Source of the DNA: Streptomyces fructofermentans
Lineage (GTDB): Bacteria; Actinomycetota; Actinomycetes; Streptomycetales; Streptomycetaceae
Length of the DNA: 64,000 nucleotides
NCBI RefSeq assembly: GCF_014651055.1
Contig: NZ_BMWD01000016.1
Span: forward strand, 71,637 to 135,636
Direction: 5' to 3'
Shown here: positions 36,511-44,797 of the stretch, piece by piece
Layout: every line of letters begins with the position of its first letter
How positions within the stretch are numbered: the first letter of the stretch is position 1
Translations under genes and position numbers: made by a program
The notes under the pieces: model-generated
Seen by the model: only the letters and a program-made list of their open reading frames with translations
Database searches by the model: none
What the model was told of the DNA's origin: nothing

Positions 36511-36671
36511 CGGCGCACCCTAGCGCCGGCCGCCTCCGCGCCTCCAGATCGCGTCCCGCAGATCCGGGCGCGGGCCCGGGGGAACGAGCGAGCAACCGGC
36601 AGAACGAGGGAACGGGCCACGGTAGTTCATATAGGACAAGAACTGTCCTGGTTGCGTCCTACCGTGGACCC

Positions 36672-37262
36672 ATGGACGAGACACTCGGCACTCTCGACGG
36701 CCTGGAGATCAAGGCATTCGCGGACGCGGCGGGGCTGGACGCGTGGATGAGCGCACAGCCCGGACCGCGCGGCGGCGTCTGGCTGAGGATCGCCAAGAAG
36801 GGGTCCGGCCTCACCTCGGTCACCGTCGCGCAGGCACTCGACGTGGCCCTGTGCCACGGCTGGATCGACGGGCAGCGACGCGGACTGGACGCGTCGTACT
36901 ACCTCCAGAAGTACACGCCGCGCAGGTCGGGAAGCCTCTGGTCGATGGTCAACGTGCGCAAGGTCGAGGCGCTCACCGAGGCGGGCCGGATGCGCCCCGG
37001 CGGCCTCGCGGAGGTCGCGGCCGCCCGGGCGGACGGCCGGTGGGACGCGGCGTACGAGTCGCAGCGCACGGCCACGGTCCCGGACGACCTGGTCGCCGCG
37101 CTGGACCGCACTCCCCGCGCGAAGGAGTTCTTCGAGGGGCTGGGCAGGACGGACCGCTACCTCGTGGTGCTCGGGCTGCTGAAGGCGAGGACCCCGGAGG
37201 TCAGGGCGGCCCGGCTGGAGAAGGCGGTGGCCGCGCTCGCGGAGGGGCGCCGCGTGAGGTGA
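36672..37262 (+). CDS. YdeI/OmpD-associated family protein
   Basis: A 196-residue cytosolic protein. The family marks are GVWLRIAKKGSGLTSVTVAQ, ALCHGWIDGQRRGLD, YYLQKYTPRRSGSLWSMVNV and a C-terminal helical pair ending LEKAVAALAEGRR. The E. coli relative YdeI is linked to resistance to cationic peptides and polymyxin, but the molecular action is unknown. It is likely monocistronic, with its own promoter in the divergent gap. Confidence 0.85.
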   Translation: MDETLGTLDGLEIKAFADAAGLDAWMSAQPGPRGGVWLRIAKKGSGLTSVTVAQALDVALCHGWIDGQRRGLDASYYLQKYTPRRSGSLWSMVNVRKVEALTEAGRMRPGGLAEVAAARADGRWDAAYESQRTATVPDDLVAALDRTPRAKEFFEGLGRTDRYLVVLGLLKARTPEVRAARLEKAVAALAEGRRVR

Positions 37263-37917
37263 CCGCGCCCGCCGGGCGCCGGAACGGGCCGGTGCGGGCG
37301 GGCCCGGCCCGGGCGCCGGAGACACCCTCGGAGCCCGGCATCCGTGACCGCCGAGGATGCCGGGCGGGGCCTGGCACGGCAGGCACGCCGGGCCAGGGGG
37401 CCCGCCAGGTGCGAGACGCGGCAACCGGCCGGCTCAGGCGCAGCGGGCCGAGCGGGCACGCCAGGTGTCAGACGCGACAGTCGGTCGGCGGGCGCTCGGA
37501 CGCCGGAGCGCCGTCGGTCCACGGCACGGCACGGCGGGCGCAGCGGGCCGGCCAGGCACGCCAGGTGCGAGACGCGGCAACCGGCCGGCACGGGCCCCCG
37601 GACGCCGGAGCGCCCGCCGTCCGTCCACGGGGGATCGGAGGGCGGGCGCGCTCGGGTTCGGGACGTACCCGGTACTGGGCATGGTCCGCGACGGATCGGC
37701 CGGATCAACCGGACGGGCCGAACCAACCGGATCGGCCTGATCAACCGGACGGGCCTGATCAACCGGATCGGGCGGTCGACCTGAGTGGCCGGACCGGCCT
37801 CATCAACCGGATCGGCCGGTCGGCCGGATCAACCGGACGGGCCCGGTGGATCCACCGTTCGGACCGGCCGGACCGGCGGGGCCGAGCGGATCGGCACGGT
37901 CGGCCGGGTCGGCCGAG
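37263..37917. repeat. 655-base gene-free region built of imperfect repeats
   Basis: Three copies of a ~30-base block beginning GCCAGGTGCGAGACGCGGCA occur at 37404-37433, 37460-37489 (diverged) and 37560-37589. The second and third are followed by related GACGCCGGAGCGCC segments exactly 100 bases apart. Then an 18-bp unit of the form CTGATCAACCGGACGGGC is repeated four times in tandem (37701-37772) and again at 37799-37816 and 37825-37842. No gene is credible here. Confidence 0.75.
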
Positions 37918-38529
37918 TCAGGCGGCGTTCTTGATCGCCGAGATGTCGAACCTCAGCTTGATCTTGTCGGACACCAGGACGCCACCGGTCTCCAGGGCCG
38001 CGTTCCAGGTGAGGCCCCACTCCGAGCGCAGGATGTCGGCCTTGCCCTCGAAGCCGACGCGCTCGTTGCCGAACGGGTCCTTCGCGGCGCCGTTGAACTC
38101 CAGGTCGATGGCGAGTTCCTTGGTCGTGCCGAGGATGGTCAGCTCGCCGGTGATCCGGTAGTCGTCGCCGCCCAGGGCCTCCGCCTTCTTGGAACGGAAC
38201 GTCATCGTCGGGAACTCGTCGGTCTTGAAGAAGTCCGCGCTCTTGAGGTGGCCGTCGCGGTCGGCGGAACCGGTGTCGATGCTGTCCATCGTGACGTCGA
38301 GGGTCGCGGTGGACTGCGACGGGTCGGAACCGTCGAGGTGCAGGCTGCCGGTGAAGTCGAGGAAGCCGCCCTTGACGTTCGTCACCATGGCGTGCCGGGC
38401 CACGAAGCCGATCGTGCTGTGGGCCGGGTCGATCGTGTAGTCGCCGGTGAGGGCGGCGAGGTCGGGGTTCACGGCGGCGGGCGTCGCGGTGGGGGTGTCG
38501 GTCGATTCCTTGCGGCCGAAGAGACCCAT
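37918..38529 (-). CDS. YceI-family protein
   Basis: A 203-residue protein starting MGLFGRKEST, with AAGGAG before the ATG. The YceI lipocalin-like barrel follows (GDYTIDPAHSTIGFVARHAM, KGGFLDFTGSLHLDG, SADFFKTDEFPTMTFRS, ELTILGTTKELAIDLEF). The family binds long isoprenoid or fatty-acid chains; some members respond to stress or organic peroxides. There is no signal peptide, so it is probably cytosolic. A good promoter with flanking palindromes lies upstream, suggesting control by a MarR-type repressor not encoded next to it. Confidence 0.9.
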   Translation of the reverse strand: MGLFGRKESTDTPTATPAAVNPDLAALTGDYTIDPAHSTIGFVARHAMVTNVKGGFLDFTGSLHLDGSDPSQSTATLDVTMDSIDTGSADRDGHLKSADFFKTDEFPTMTFRSKKAEALGGDDYRITGELTILGTTKELAIDLEFNGAAKDPFGNERVGFEGKADILRSEWGLTWNAALETGGVLVSDKIKLRFDISAIKNAA

Positions 38530-38572
38530 GACTAGCTCCTTGGGGGACGAGCCCCGGCCTTGCGCCGAAGCT

Positions 38573-38586
38573 GTTGAACCTTCAAC
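38573..38586. promoter_or_regulatory. Operator-like palindrome GTTGAA-CC-TTCAAC
   Basis: A perfect 6-2-6 palindrome just downstream of the predicted YceI transcription start. Related half-sites (GTTCAAGTTTCAAC, 38610-38623) cover the -35. The TTGAA/TTCAA half-sites resemble MarR/OhrR operators. Confidence 0.5.
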
Positions 38587-38593
38587 GACACCG

Positions 38594-38622
38594 ACCATAA
38601 ACCTATTCCGTTCAAGTTTCAA
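38594..38622 (-). promoter_or_regulatory. Promoter of the YceI-family gene
   Basis: On the minus strand, TTGAAA (38622-38617), a 17-base spacer, and TATGGT (38599-38594) fit a vegetative-type promoter. It overlaps the TTCAA-type half-sites. Confidence 0.6.
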
Positions 38623-38789
38623 CAGAACCTCCGGAGTGTCGGTCCGATTACGGTCGGTTGCCATTGGTCTAAACCTAAGATCATCCGCCCGCCCTCTGGT
38701 GGGCACGCGTCGACCTCGGGCACCATCCTCTCGCCCCACCCTGCACAGCCGCCCCCAAGCCACGCACGGTCACCAGCAGGAAGGCCCCC

Positions 38790-39311
38790 ATGAAAATCCG
38801 CTCGGCCCTCACCGCCCTCGCGCTCGTCGCCGCTCCGGCCGTCGCCGTCCTCGGCGGCGCGTCGGGTGCCGCCGCCGCTCCCGAGGCCGCGGCCGCGGCC
38901 GCCACCAAGATCAGTCACGCCACCGCGACGGCGAAGTTCCGCGAGGTGGGTGTCACCTGGTCCTCGTCCGGCGGTTGCTCCGACCGCAACACCCCCACCT
39001 GCACGTCCTTCGAACAGCTCAACCTCGCGACCGCCCAGGGCGCCCAGACGCTCAAACGGGCCACCGGCTGCGCCCTCAACATCACCGGCGGCACCGAGAC
39101 GGGCCACGCGAGCGGCACCTACTCGCACTGGAACGGCTACAAGCTCGACTACGGCAAGAACACCTGCGTCACGAACTACATCAAGAACACCTTCACCTAC
39201 ATCGGCCCGCGCGGCGACGGGGCCCTCCAGTACCGGTCGGGCTCCGGCAACATCTACGCGGACGAGGGCAACCACTGGGACGTCCTCTACTACAACTGCG
39301 GCGGCTGCTAG
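38790..39311 (+). CDS. Small secreted protein resembling LAS/M15 metallopeptidases
   Basis: A 173-residue exported protein. The signal peptide (SALTALALVAAPAVAVLGG) ends near AAAAP. Four or more Cys residues could form disulphides (SGGCSDRNTPTCTSF, GCALN, NTCVTNY, NCGGC). The segment TYSHWNGYKLDY fits the SxHxxGxxxD zinc motif of LAS peptidases, and DEGNHWDVLYY fits the ExxH-type second His. So it may be a zinc-dependent cell-wall peptidase; this is inferred from motifs only. The PL8 lyase gene starts three bases after it. Confidence 0.65.
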   Translation: MKIRSALTALALVAAPAVAVLGGASGAAAAPEAAAAAATKISHATATAKFREVGVTWSSSGGCSDRNTPTCTSFEQLNLATAQGAQTLKRATGCALNITGGTETGHASGTYSHWNGYKLDYGKNTCVTNYIKNTFTYIGPRGDGALQYRSGSGNIYADEGNHWDVLYYNCGGC

Positions 39312-39314
39312 GAG

Positions 39315-41750
39315 ATGACTCCCAGCCGCCGCACGTTCCTGCTCGCCGCCGCGGTCACCGCGGGCCCCGTGCTCACGCCCGCCGCCCGCGCGCACGCCCT
39401 CACCGGCGGCGCGCGGGCGGCGGGCGCGGCCCGGCCCGGCGACGCGGCCGCTGATCCCGCTGATCCCGCTGATCCCGCTGGTTCCGCGGGCTCCGGCGGC
39501 GACGCCTACGACACCCTGCGCCTGCGCTGGTTGGAGATCGCCCTCGGCAGCGGCTACGACCCGGCGGCCGAGCCCTACGCCGCCCGCCTCGCCGGGACCG
39601 GGGGCCTGGCGCGCGCCCTCCGGCGGTCGATGGCCCCGGCCGCGGGTTCGCTCTGGCCCGGTCACCCGTACGACCCGCCGGCGGGCATCACCCAGAGCTA
39701 CGGCAGGCTCTGGACGATGGCGCAGGCCTACGTCCAGGAGGGCACCGGCTCGACGGGCGACGAGGGCCTCCTCGCCGACGTCCTGCGCGGCCTGGACCAC
39801 CTCTCCGAGGGCGTCTACAACCCCTCCACGACGCGCTACGGCAACTGGTGGGAGTGGCAGATCGGTGCCCCGCGGCTGCTCATGGACATCGTCGCGGCGC
39901 TCCACGACCGGCTCACGCCCGCGCGGGTGGCCGCGGCCTGCGCCGCCGTCGACCACTTCGTGCCGGACGCCGCGCTGCGCGACTACACGGGCACCTCGAC
40001 CGGGGCCAACCGGGTCGACCTGTGCCGTTCCGTGGCCCTGCGCGGCGTCCTGGGGAAGGCCCCGGAGAAGATCGCGCTCGCCCGTGACGCCCTGTCGCCG
40101 GTCTTCCCCCACGTCACCCGCGGGGACGGGCTCCACGCCGACGGGTCGTTCGTCCAGCACACCCGGGTGGCCTATACGGGGACGTACGGGCAGGTGCTGC
40201 TCGACGGGCTCGGCCGGCTGTTCGCGCTGCTCGCGGGATCGCCCTGGGAGGTCACCGACCCCGGCAGGCAGATCGTCCTGGACAGCGTCGAGCGGGCCCA
40301 CGCCCCCCTGATCCACGACGGGTTGATGATGGACAGCGTCAACGGCCGTGCGATCAGCCGGGGTCACCTCCTCGCCGACGACCGGAACATCATGCGCAGC
40401 GACCACTTCCACGGGCAGGCGACGATCGCGGCGATCGCCCTGCTCGCCCGGGGGGCGAGTGCGGCCGAGCGGACACGCTGGCACGGACGGATCAAGGGCT
40501 GGATCCAACGGAGCACCGTGGAGCCCATTCTGACGGCTCCTCAGTTCGGCGTGGCGGACCTGGCGAGACTCCACGAGGTGGACCGCTCGGCGGTGGCGCC
40601 GACGCCCGAACCGGCGGGGCACCGCCTCTTCGCCGCCATGGACCGGGCCGTCCACCGCGGCCGCGGCTTCACCGCGAACATCGCCATGGCCAGTGACCGG
40701 ATCGCCCACTACGAGTGCGGCAACGGCGAGAACCCGCGCGGCTGGCACACGGGCGCGGGAATGCTCTACTGGTGGGCCGACGACCCGGCCGAAGGCTCAA
40801 CCGGCGGTGCCGCCGGCCAGTACACCGACTGGTACTGGCCGACCGTCGACTGGTACCGGCTGCCCGGCACGACCGTGTCGACCCGGCGGCTCGCCGACCG
40901 GGCCGGCGGGGAGTGGGGCGAGCCCAGGCCCGACGTCCGCTGGGTCGGCGGTGCGACCGACGGGGAGTTCGCGGCGGTCGGGCAGCACCTGAAGGGGCTC
41001 GGCTCGACGCTGGAGGCGCGCAAGTCCTGGTTCTGCCTCGGGGGCGCGATCGTCTGCCTCGGAGCCGGGATCACGGCGGCGGACGGCGTCCCCGTCGAGA
41101 CGGTCGTGGACAACCGCAACCTGGGGGAGGGCGGCACACAGGCCTTCGTACGGGGTCCGCGCTGGGCCCACCTCGAAGGGCACGGCGGCTGGATCGTGCT
41201 GGACGGGGCCGCCCTGCGCACCCTGCGCGAGGACCGCGCCGGAGCGTGGTCCGACATCAACACCGGCAGCACCGCGGAGCGCCGGACCCGTCGCTGGCAG
41301 ACCCTCTGGATCGACCACGGCACGGACCCGCGGGACGCCTCCTACGCGTACGTCCTCATGCCGGGCGCCTCGCGCCGCACGGTCGCCGCCCGGGCCGCCG
41401 AACGCCACCGGTGGTCCGTCCTCGCCAATGATTCCGCCCGGCAGGCCCTGTCCGTGCCGTCCCTGGGGCTCACCGCCGCCAACTTCTGGACGGCCGGCAC
41501 GGCGGGCGCGCTGACCGTGTCGGCGCCCGCGAGCGCGCTGGTCCGCCGCAGGGGGCGCTCGGCCGTCCTGTGCGTGAGCGGGCCGACGCGCACCGGGGAG
41601 CCCGTGGAGGTGGTCTGGGACCACCCCGTGCGCGAGGTGCCGCGTGCCGGTCCGGGGGTCGAGGTGCTCGCCACCGGGCCCCGGCTGAGGCTGCGCGTCA
41701 CTCCGGGGGAGGCATGTGCCACCCTCGTGTGTGAGGTGGCTCTCGGGTGA
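39315..41750 (+). CDS. Polysaccharide lyase family 8 (hyaluronate/chondroitin/xanthan lyase type)
   Basis: An 811-residue secreted enzyme with a Tat signal (PSRRTFLLAAAVTAGPVLT). An alpha/alpha toroid (about 60-400) holds the catalytic Asn in NWWEWQIG, and His and Tyr in DGSFVQHTRVAYTGTYGQ. The central beta-sandwich (about 420-690: ANIAMASDRIAHYECGNGEN, GWHTGAGMLYWW, WFCLGGAIVCLGAGI) and a C-terminal beta domain follow. It would split uronic-acid polysaccharides by beta-elimination outside the cell. Its GGAG is almost touching the ATG and overlaps the stop of the preceding gene, so translation is probably coupled. Confidence 0.9.
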   Translation: MTPSRRTFLLAAAVTAGPVLTPAARAHALTGGARAAGAARPGDAAADPADPADPAGSAGSGGDAYDTLRLRWLEIALGSGYDPAAEPYAARLAGTGGLARALRRSMAPAAGSLWPGHPYDPPAGITQSYGRLWTMAQAYVQEGTGSTGDEGLLADVLRGLDHLSEGVYNPSTTRYGNWWEWQIGAPRLLMDIVAALHDRLTPARVAAACAAVDHFVPDAALRDYTGTSTGANRVDLCRSVALRGVLGKAPEKIALARDALSPVFPHVTRGDGLHADGSFVQHTRVAYTGTYGQVLLDGLGRLFALLAGSPWEVTDPGRQIVLDSVERAHAPLIHDGLMMDSVNGRAISRGHLLADDRNIMRSDHFHGQATIAAIALLARGASAAERTRWHGRIKGWIQRSTVEPILTAPQFGVADLARLHEVDRSAVAPTPEPAGHRLFAAMDRAVHRGRGFTANIAMASDRIAHYECGNGENPRGWHTGAGMLYWWADDPAEGSTGGAAGQYTDWYWPTVDWYRLPGTTVSTRRLADRAGGEWGEPRPDVRWVGGATDGEFAAVGQHLKGLGSTLEARKSWFCLGGAIVCLGAGITAADGVPVETVVDNRNLGEGGTQAFVRGPRWAHLEGHGGWIVLDGAALRTLREDRAGAWSDINTGSTAERRTRRWQTLWIDHGTDPRDASYAYVLMPGASRRTVAARAAERHRWSVLANDSARQALSVPSLGLTAANFWTAGTAGALTVSAPASALVRRRGRSAVLCVSGPTRTGEPVEVVWDHPVREVPRAGPGVEVLATGPRLRLRVTPGEACATLVCEVALG

Positions 41751-41904
41751 CGGCTTTGTGTCACTCCTACAAAGCACGAGCCCCCTGAGCAGTCGGATCG
41801 CCTGCATGTGGCTGTGGTTCTGTTCAGTGGCACCAGTAAAACGGGCCGGAGACTGTACGGAGTCGACGGCCCCCTTTCCTTGCCGGGCTTCGTATGGTCG
41901 CTAC

Positions 41905-43497
41905 ATGACCGTTTTGGACGAGACCGGATCCTCGGCCGGCGAACCCGCGGACTCCCGCGGTCGCGTGGCCGAACTGCACGCGATCCGTGCGGAGGCCCTG
42001 CGCGGACCGAGCGAGAAGGCGACCGAGGCGCAGCACGCCAAGGGCAAGCTGACGGCCCGGGAGCGCATCGAGCTGCTGCTGGACGCCGGCTCGTTCAACG
42101 AGGTCGAGCAGCTGCGCCGGCACCGGGCCACCGGGTTCGGCCTGGAGGCGAAGAAGCCGTACACCGACGGTGTGATCACCGGCTGGGGCACGGTCGACGG
42201 CCGCACGGTGTTCGTGTACGCCCACGACTTCCGCATCTTCGGCGGCGCGCTGGGCGAGGCCCACGCCACGAAGATCCACAAGATCATGGACATGGCCATC
42301 GCGGCGGGCGCGCCGCTGGTCTCGCTGAACGACGGCGCCGGTGCCCGTATCCAGGAGGGCGTGTCCGCGCTCGCCGGCTACGGCGGCATCTTCCAGCGCA
42401 ACACCCGCGCCTCGGGTGTCATCCCGCAGATCTCGGTGATGCTCGGCCCGTGCGCGGGCGGTGCCGCCTACAGCCCGGCGCTGACGGACTTCGTGTTCAT
42501 GGTCCGCGAGACCTCGCAGATGTTCATCACCGGCCCCGACGTCGTCAAGGCGGTCACGGGCGAGGAGATCACCCAGAACGGCCTGGGCGGCGCCGACGTG
42601 CACGCCGAGACCTCCGGCGTGGCGCACTTCGCCTACGACGACGAGGAGACGTGCATCGCGGAGGTCCGCTACCTCCTGTCGATGCTGCCCTCCAACAACC
42701 GCGAGAACCCGCCGGTCGTCCCCTCCGAGGACCCGGCGGACCGCCGCTCCGAGGTGCTGCTCGACCTGGTCCCGGCCGACGGCAACCGCCCCTACGACAT
42801 GACCAAGGTCATCGAGGAACTCGTCGACGACGGCGACTACCTGGAGGTCCACGAGCGCTGGGCCCGGAACATCATCTGCGCCCTGGCCCGGCTCGACGGC
42901 CAGGTCGTGGGCATCGTCGCCAACCAGCCGCAGAGCCTGGCCGGCGTCCTGGACATCGAGGCGTCGGAGAAGGCTGCGCGCTTCGTCCAGATGTGCGACG
43001 CTTTCAACATCCCCATCATCACCCTGCTGGACGTCCCCGGCTTCCTGCCGGGTGTCGACCAGGAGCACGGCGGGATCATCCGGCACGGCGCCAAGCTGCT
43101 GTACGCGTACTGCAACGCGACCGTGCCGCGGATCTCGCTCATCCTGCGCAAGGCGTACGGAGGCGCGTACATCGTGATGGACAGCCAGTCCATCGGCGCC
43201 GACCTGACGTACGCGTGGCCGACGAACGAGATCGCGGTGATGGGCGCGGAGGGCGCGGCCAACGTCATCTTCCGCCGCCAGATCGCGGAGGCCGAGGACC
43301 CCGAGGCGATGCGCGTGCGCATGGTCAAGGAGTACAAGGCCGAGCTGATGCACCCGTACTACGCGGCCGAGCGCGGTCTGGTCGACGACGTCGTCGACCC
43401 CTCGGAGACCCGCGAGATCCTCGCCCGGTCCCTCGCGATGCTCCGCACCAAGCACGCGGACCTGCCCTCCCGCAAGCACGGGAACCCGCCGCAGTAG
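41905..43497 (+). CDS. accB: Acyl-CoA carboxylase beta (carboxyltransferase) subunit
   Basis: A 530-residue biotin-dependent carboxyltransferase that makes malonyl-CoA or methylmalonyl-CoA. The two crotonase-like halves are clear: GARIQEGVSALAGYGGIFQR with CAGGAAYSPALTDF (first), and LDVPGFLPGVDQEHGGIIRHG with KAYGGAYIVMDSQSIGAD (second). The residue after GGAY is Ile, which in S. coelicolor marks AccB (acetyl-CoA accepted); PccB has Asp there (established). The start MTVLDETGSS is the first conserved one. accE follows after 60 bases. The biotinylated alpha subunit must come from elsewhere. Confidence 0.95.
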   Translation: MTVLDETGSSAGEPADSRGRVAELHAIRAEALRGPSEKATEAQHAKGKLTARERIELLLDAGSFNEVEQLRRHRATGFGLEAKKPYTDGVITGWGTVDGRTVFVYAHDFRIFGGALGEAHATKIHKIMDMAIAAGAPLVSLNDGAGARIQEGVSALAGYGGIFQRNTRASGVIPQISVMLGPCAGGAAYSPALTDFVFMVRETSQMFITGPDVVKAVTGEEITQNGLGGADVHAETSGVAHFAYDDEETCIAEVRYLLSMLPSNNRENPPVVPSEDPADRRSEVLLDLVPADGNRPYDMTKVIEELVDDGDYLEVHERWARNIICALARLDGQVVGIVANQPQSLAGVLDIEASEKAARFVQMCDAFNIPIITLLDVPGFLPGVDQEHGGIIRHGAKLLYAYCNATVPRISLILRKAYGGAYIVMDSQSIGADLTYAWPTNEIAVMGAEGAANVIFRRQIAEAEDPEAMRVRMVKEYKAELMHPYYAAERGLVDDVVDPSETREILARSLAMLRTKHADLPSRKHGNPPQ

Positions 43498-43557
43498 TAA
43501 CCCGGCGGACCCGCCGCGGCAACCCCCCGGACCTCTCTCCCACGGAGAATCGCACCC

Positions 43558-43752
43558 ATGGACATGCCTGACATTCGCGTCGAGAAGGGCCACGCCGAGC
43601 CCGAGGAGGTCGCCGCCATCACGGCCATCCTCCTGGCCCGCGCGGCCTCCGCCCCCGTCGCCGCCCCGGCCCACCGAGGCCGTGCGAAGGCCGGCTGGCG
43701 CCGGCTGGAGCGGGAGCCCGGCTTCCGCGCCCCGCACAGCTGGCACGGCTGA
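43558..43752 (+). CDS. accE: Acyl-CoA carboxylase epsilon subunit
   Basis: A 64-residue protein typical of actinomycete carboxylases. It begins MDMPDIRVEKGHAEPEEVAA, has a short helix (AAITAILLARAAS), and ends in the basic Trp-containing RAKAGWRRLEREPGFRAPHS. In S. coelicolor the epsilon subunit stabilises and stimulates the alpha-beta complex. GGAGA lies 9 bases before the ATG. It is in an operon with accB and followed by a terminator. Confidence 0.9.
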   Translation: MDMPDIRVEKGHAEPEEVAAITAILLARAASAPVAAPAHRGRAKAGWRRLEREPGFRAPHSWHG

Positions 43753-43771
43753 GCACCCGGACACGGTACGA

Positions 43772-43807
43772 GAAGGCCCGCCTCCCCCACGGGGGAGGCG
43801 GGCCTTC
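43772..43807 (+). terminator. Terminator after accE
   Basis: A 17-bp perfect inverted repeat (43772-43788 with 43791-43807) around a two-base centre, 19 bases past the stop. No T-run follows. Confidence 0.7.
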
Positions 43808-43875
43808 GCCGTGCAGGCGGGGGAGCGACGCGCACGGCGGCGCGGAGCGGGATCCGTTCGGGAAGGGACGGGCCT

Positions 43876-43931
43876 GCTGCCGGGCACCCCTGCCGGTCCG
43901 CCGCGGCGGACCGGCAGGGGTGCCCGGCAGC
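43876..43931. repeat. Perfect 56-bp palindrome
   Basis: Bases 43876-43903 are the exact reverse complement of 43904-43931 with no spacer (centre CCG|CGG). It lies in the 463-base gene-free gap between accE and the second conservon. It may be an extra terminator, a cruciform-forming site or a remnant of a mobile element; no terminal-repeat gene is nearby. Confidence 0.8.
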
Positions 43932-44112
43932 GCGGTCCCGAGAGGCCGACCGTCCGTGACGGCCCTGTGGCGGGCTGTGGGCCGTCCGGGGCGCCAGAGG
44001 TCCGGACCTCCGCCGCCGGGCCCGCCGGCGGCCCGCCAGGCCCGTCAGAGCCCTCTGCGCGGTGACGGCGGTCACCCCGGGCGCGTGGCAGCGGTCACCG
44101 GGGACGCGCGAG

Positions 44113-44162
44113 CCTTCGCCGTGTCCGGCCGACGGGTTCGGGCCGGCCGGACACGGCGAAGG
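44113..44162. repeat. 18-bp inverted repeat with 14-base loop
   Basis: CCTTCGCCGTGTCCGGCC (44113-44130) pairs exactly with 44145-44162 and overlaps the next hairpin by two bases, so the two structures exclude each other. The remaining sequence between this and the 56-bp palindrome shows no gene. Confidence 0.7.
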
Positions 44163-44193
44163 GGCGCCCTCTCCGACCCGGAGAGGGCGCCCC
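44161..44193 (-). terminator. Terminator of the downstream conservon
   Basis: A 15-bp perfect stem (44161-44175 with 44179-44193) and ACC loop, 22 bases beyond the cvnD stop. Confidence 0.75.
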
Positions 44194-44215
44194 TTTCGTT
44201 CGCGCGGTCGCGGTA

Positions 44216-44797
44216 CTACCGCAGGCGTGCCATGAGCGCGTGCTCGACCAGGGTGATGAGCGCGGACTTGGCGTCGGCGCGGTGGCGGGCGTCCGTCGTG
44301 ATGATCGGGGCGTCCGGGCCGATCTGCAGGGCTTCGCGGACCTCGTCCGGGTTGTACGGCTGGTTGCCGTCGAAGCCGTTGAGGGCGATGACGAACGGCA
44401 GTCCGCTGTTCTCGAAGTAGTCGACCGCGGGGAAGCAGTCGGCGAGACGGCGGGTGTCGACGAGCACGATCGCGCCGATCGCGCCGCGCACCAGGTCGTC
44501 CCACATGAACCAGAAGCGGTCCTGACCGGGCGTACCGAAGAGGTACAGGATCAGGTCCTGGTCCAGGGTGATACGGCCGAAGTCCATGGCCACCGTGGTG
44601 GTGGTCTTGTCCCCGGTGTGGGTCAGGTCGTCGATGCCCGCGGACGCGGACGTCATGACGGCCTCGGTACGCAGCGGGTTGATCTCCGAGACGGCCCCGA
44701 CGAACGTGGTCTTGCCCACGCCGAAGCCGCCCGCCACCACGATCTTCGCGGACGTGGTGGAGCGGGAAGGCCCTCCGCTAGAGCTTGCGAAGTCCAC
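44216..44797 (-). CDS. cvnD: Conservon GTPase CvnD (second conservon)
   Basis: A 193-residue Ras-like GTPase. G motifs: P-loop GGFGVGKTTF, the TTTTVAMDFG switch I, LFGTPGQDRFWFMWD switch II, and ALNGFDG standing for NKxD. The conservon acts like a membrane G-protein system: CvnA (kinase-like), CvnB (roadblock), CvnC (DUF742) and CvnD together. Its start overlaps the cvnC end by 20 bases. It is almost identical to the CvnD at 49480-50055, including a 164-base stretch without a single difference. Confidence 0.92.
   Translation of the reverse strand: MDFASSSGGPSRSTTSAKIVVAGGFGVGKTTFVGAVSEINPLRTEAVMTSASAGIDDLTHTGDKTTTTVAMDFGRITLDQDLILYLFGTPGQDRFWFMWDDLVRGAIGAIVLVDTRRLADCFPAVDYFENSGLPFVIALNGFDGNQPYNPDEVREALQIGPDAPIITTDARHRADAKSALITLVEHALMARLR

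Noticed and set aside
37401..37842. Possible CRISPR array
   Set aside because: Repeat units are tandem or irregularly spaced, imperfect, and lack unique spacers of constant length; no cas genes are present.
37846..38535. A plus-strand frame opposite the YceI gene running into the repeat region
   Set aside because: Antisense to a clear YceI protein and starts inside 18-bp repeats.
41824..43887. A 687-codon minus-strand frame opposite accB
   Set aside because: Antisense shadow; the plus-strand carboxylase is certain and the antisense protein has no family features.
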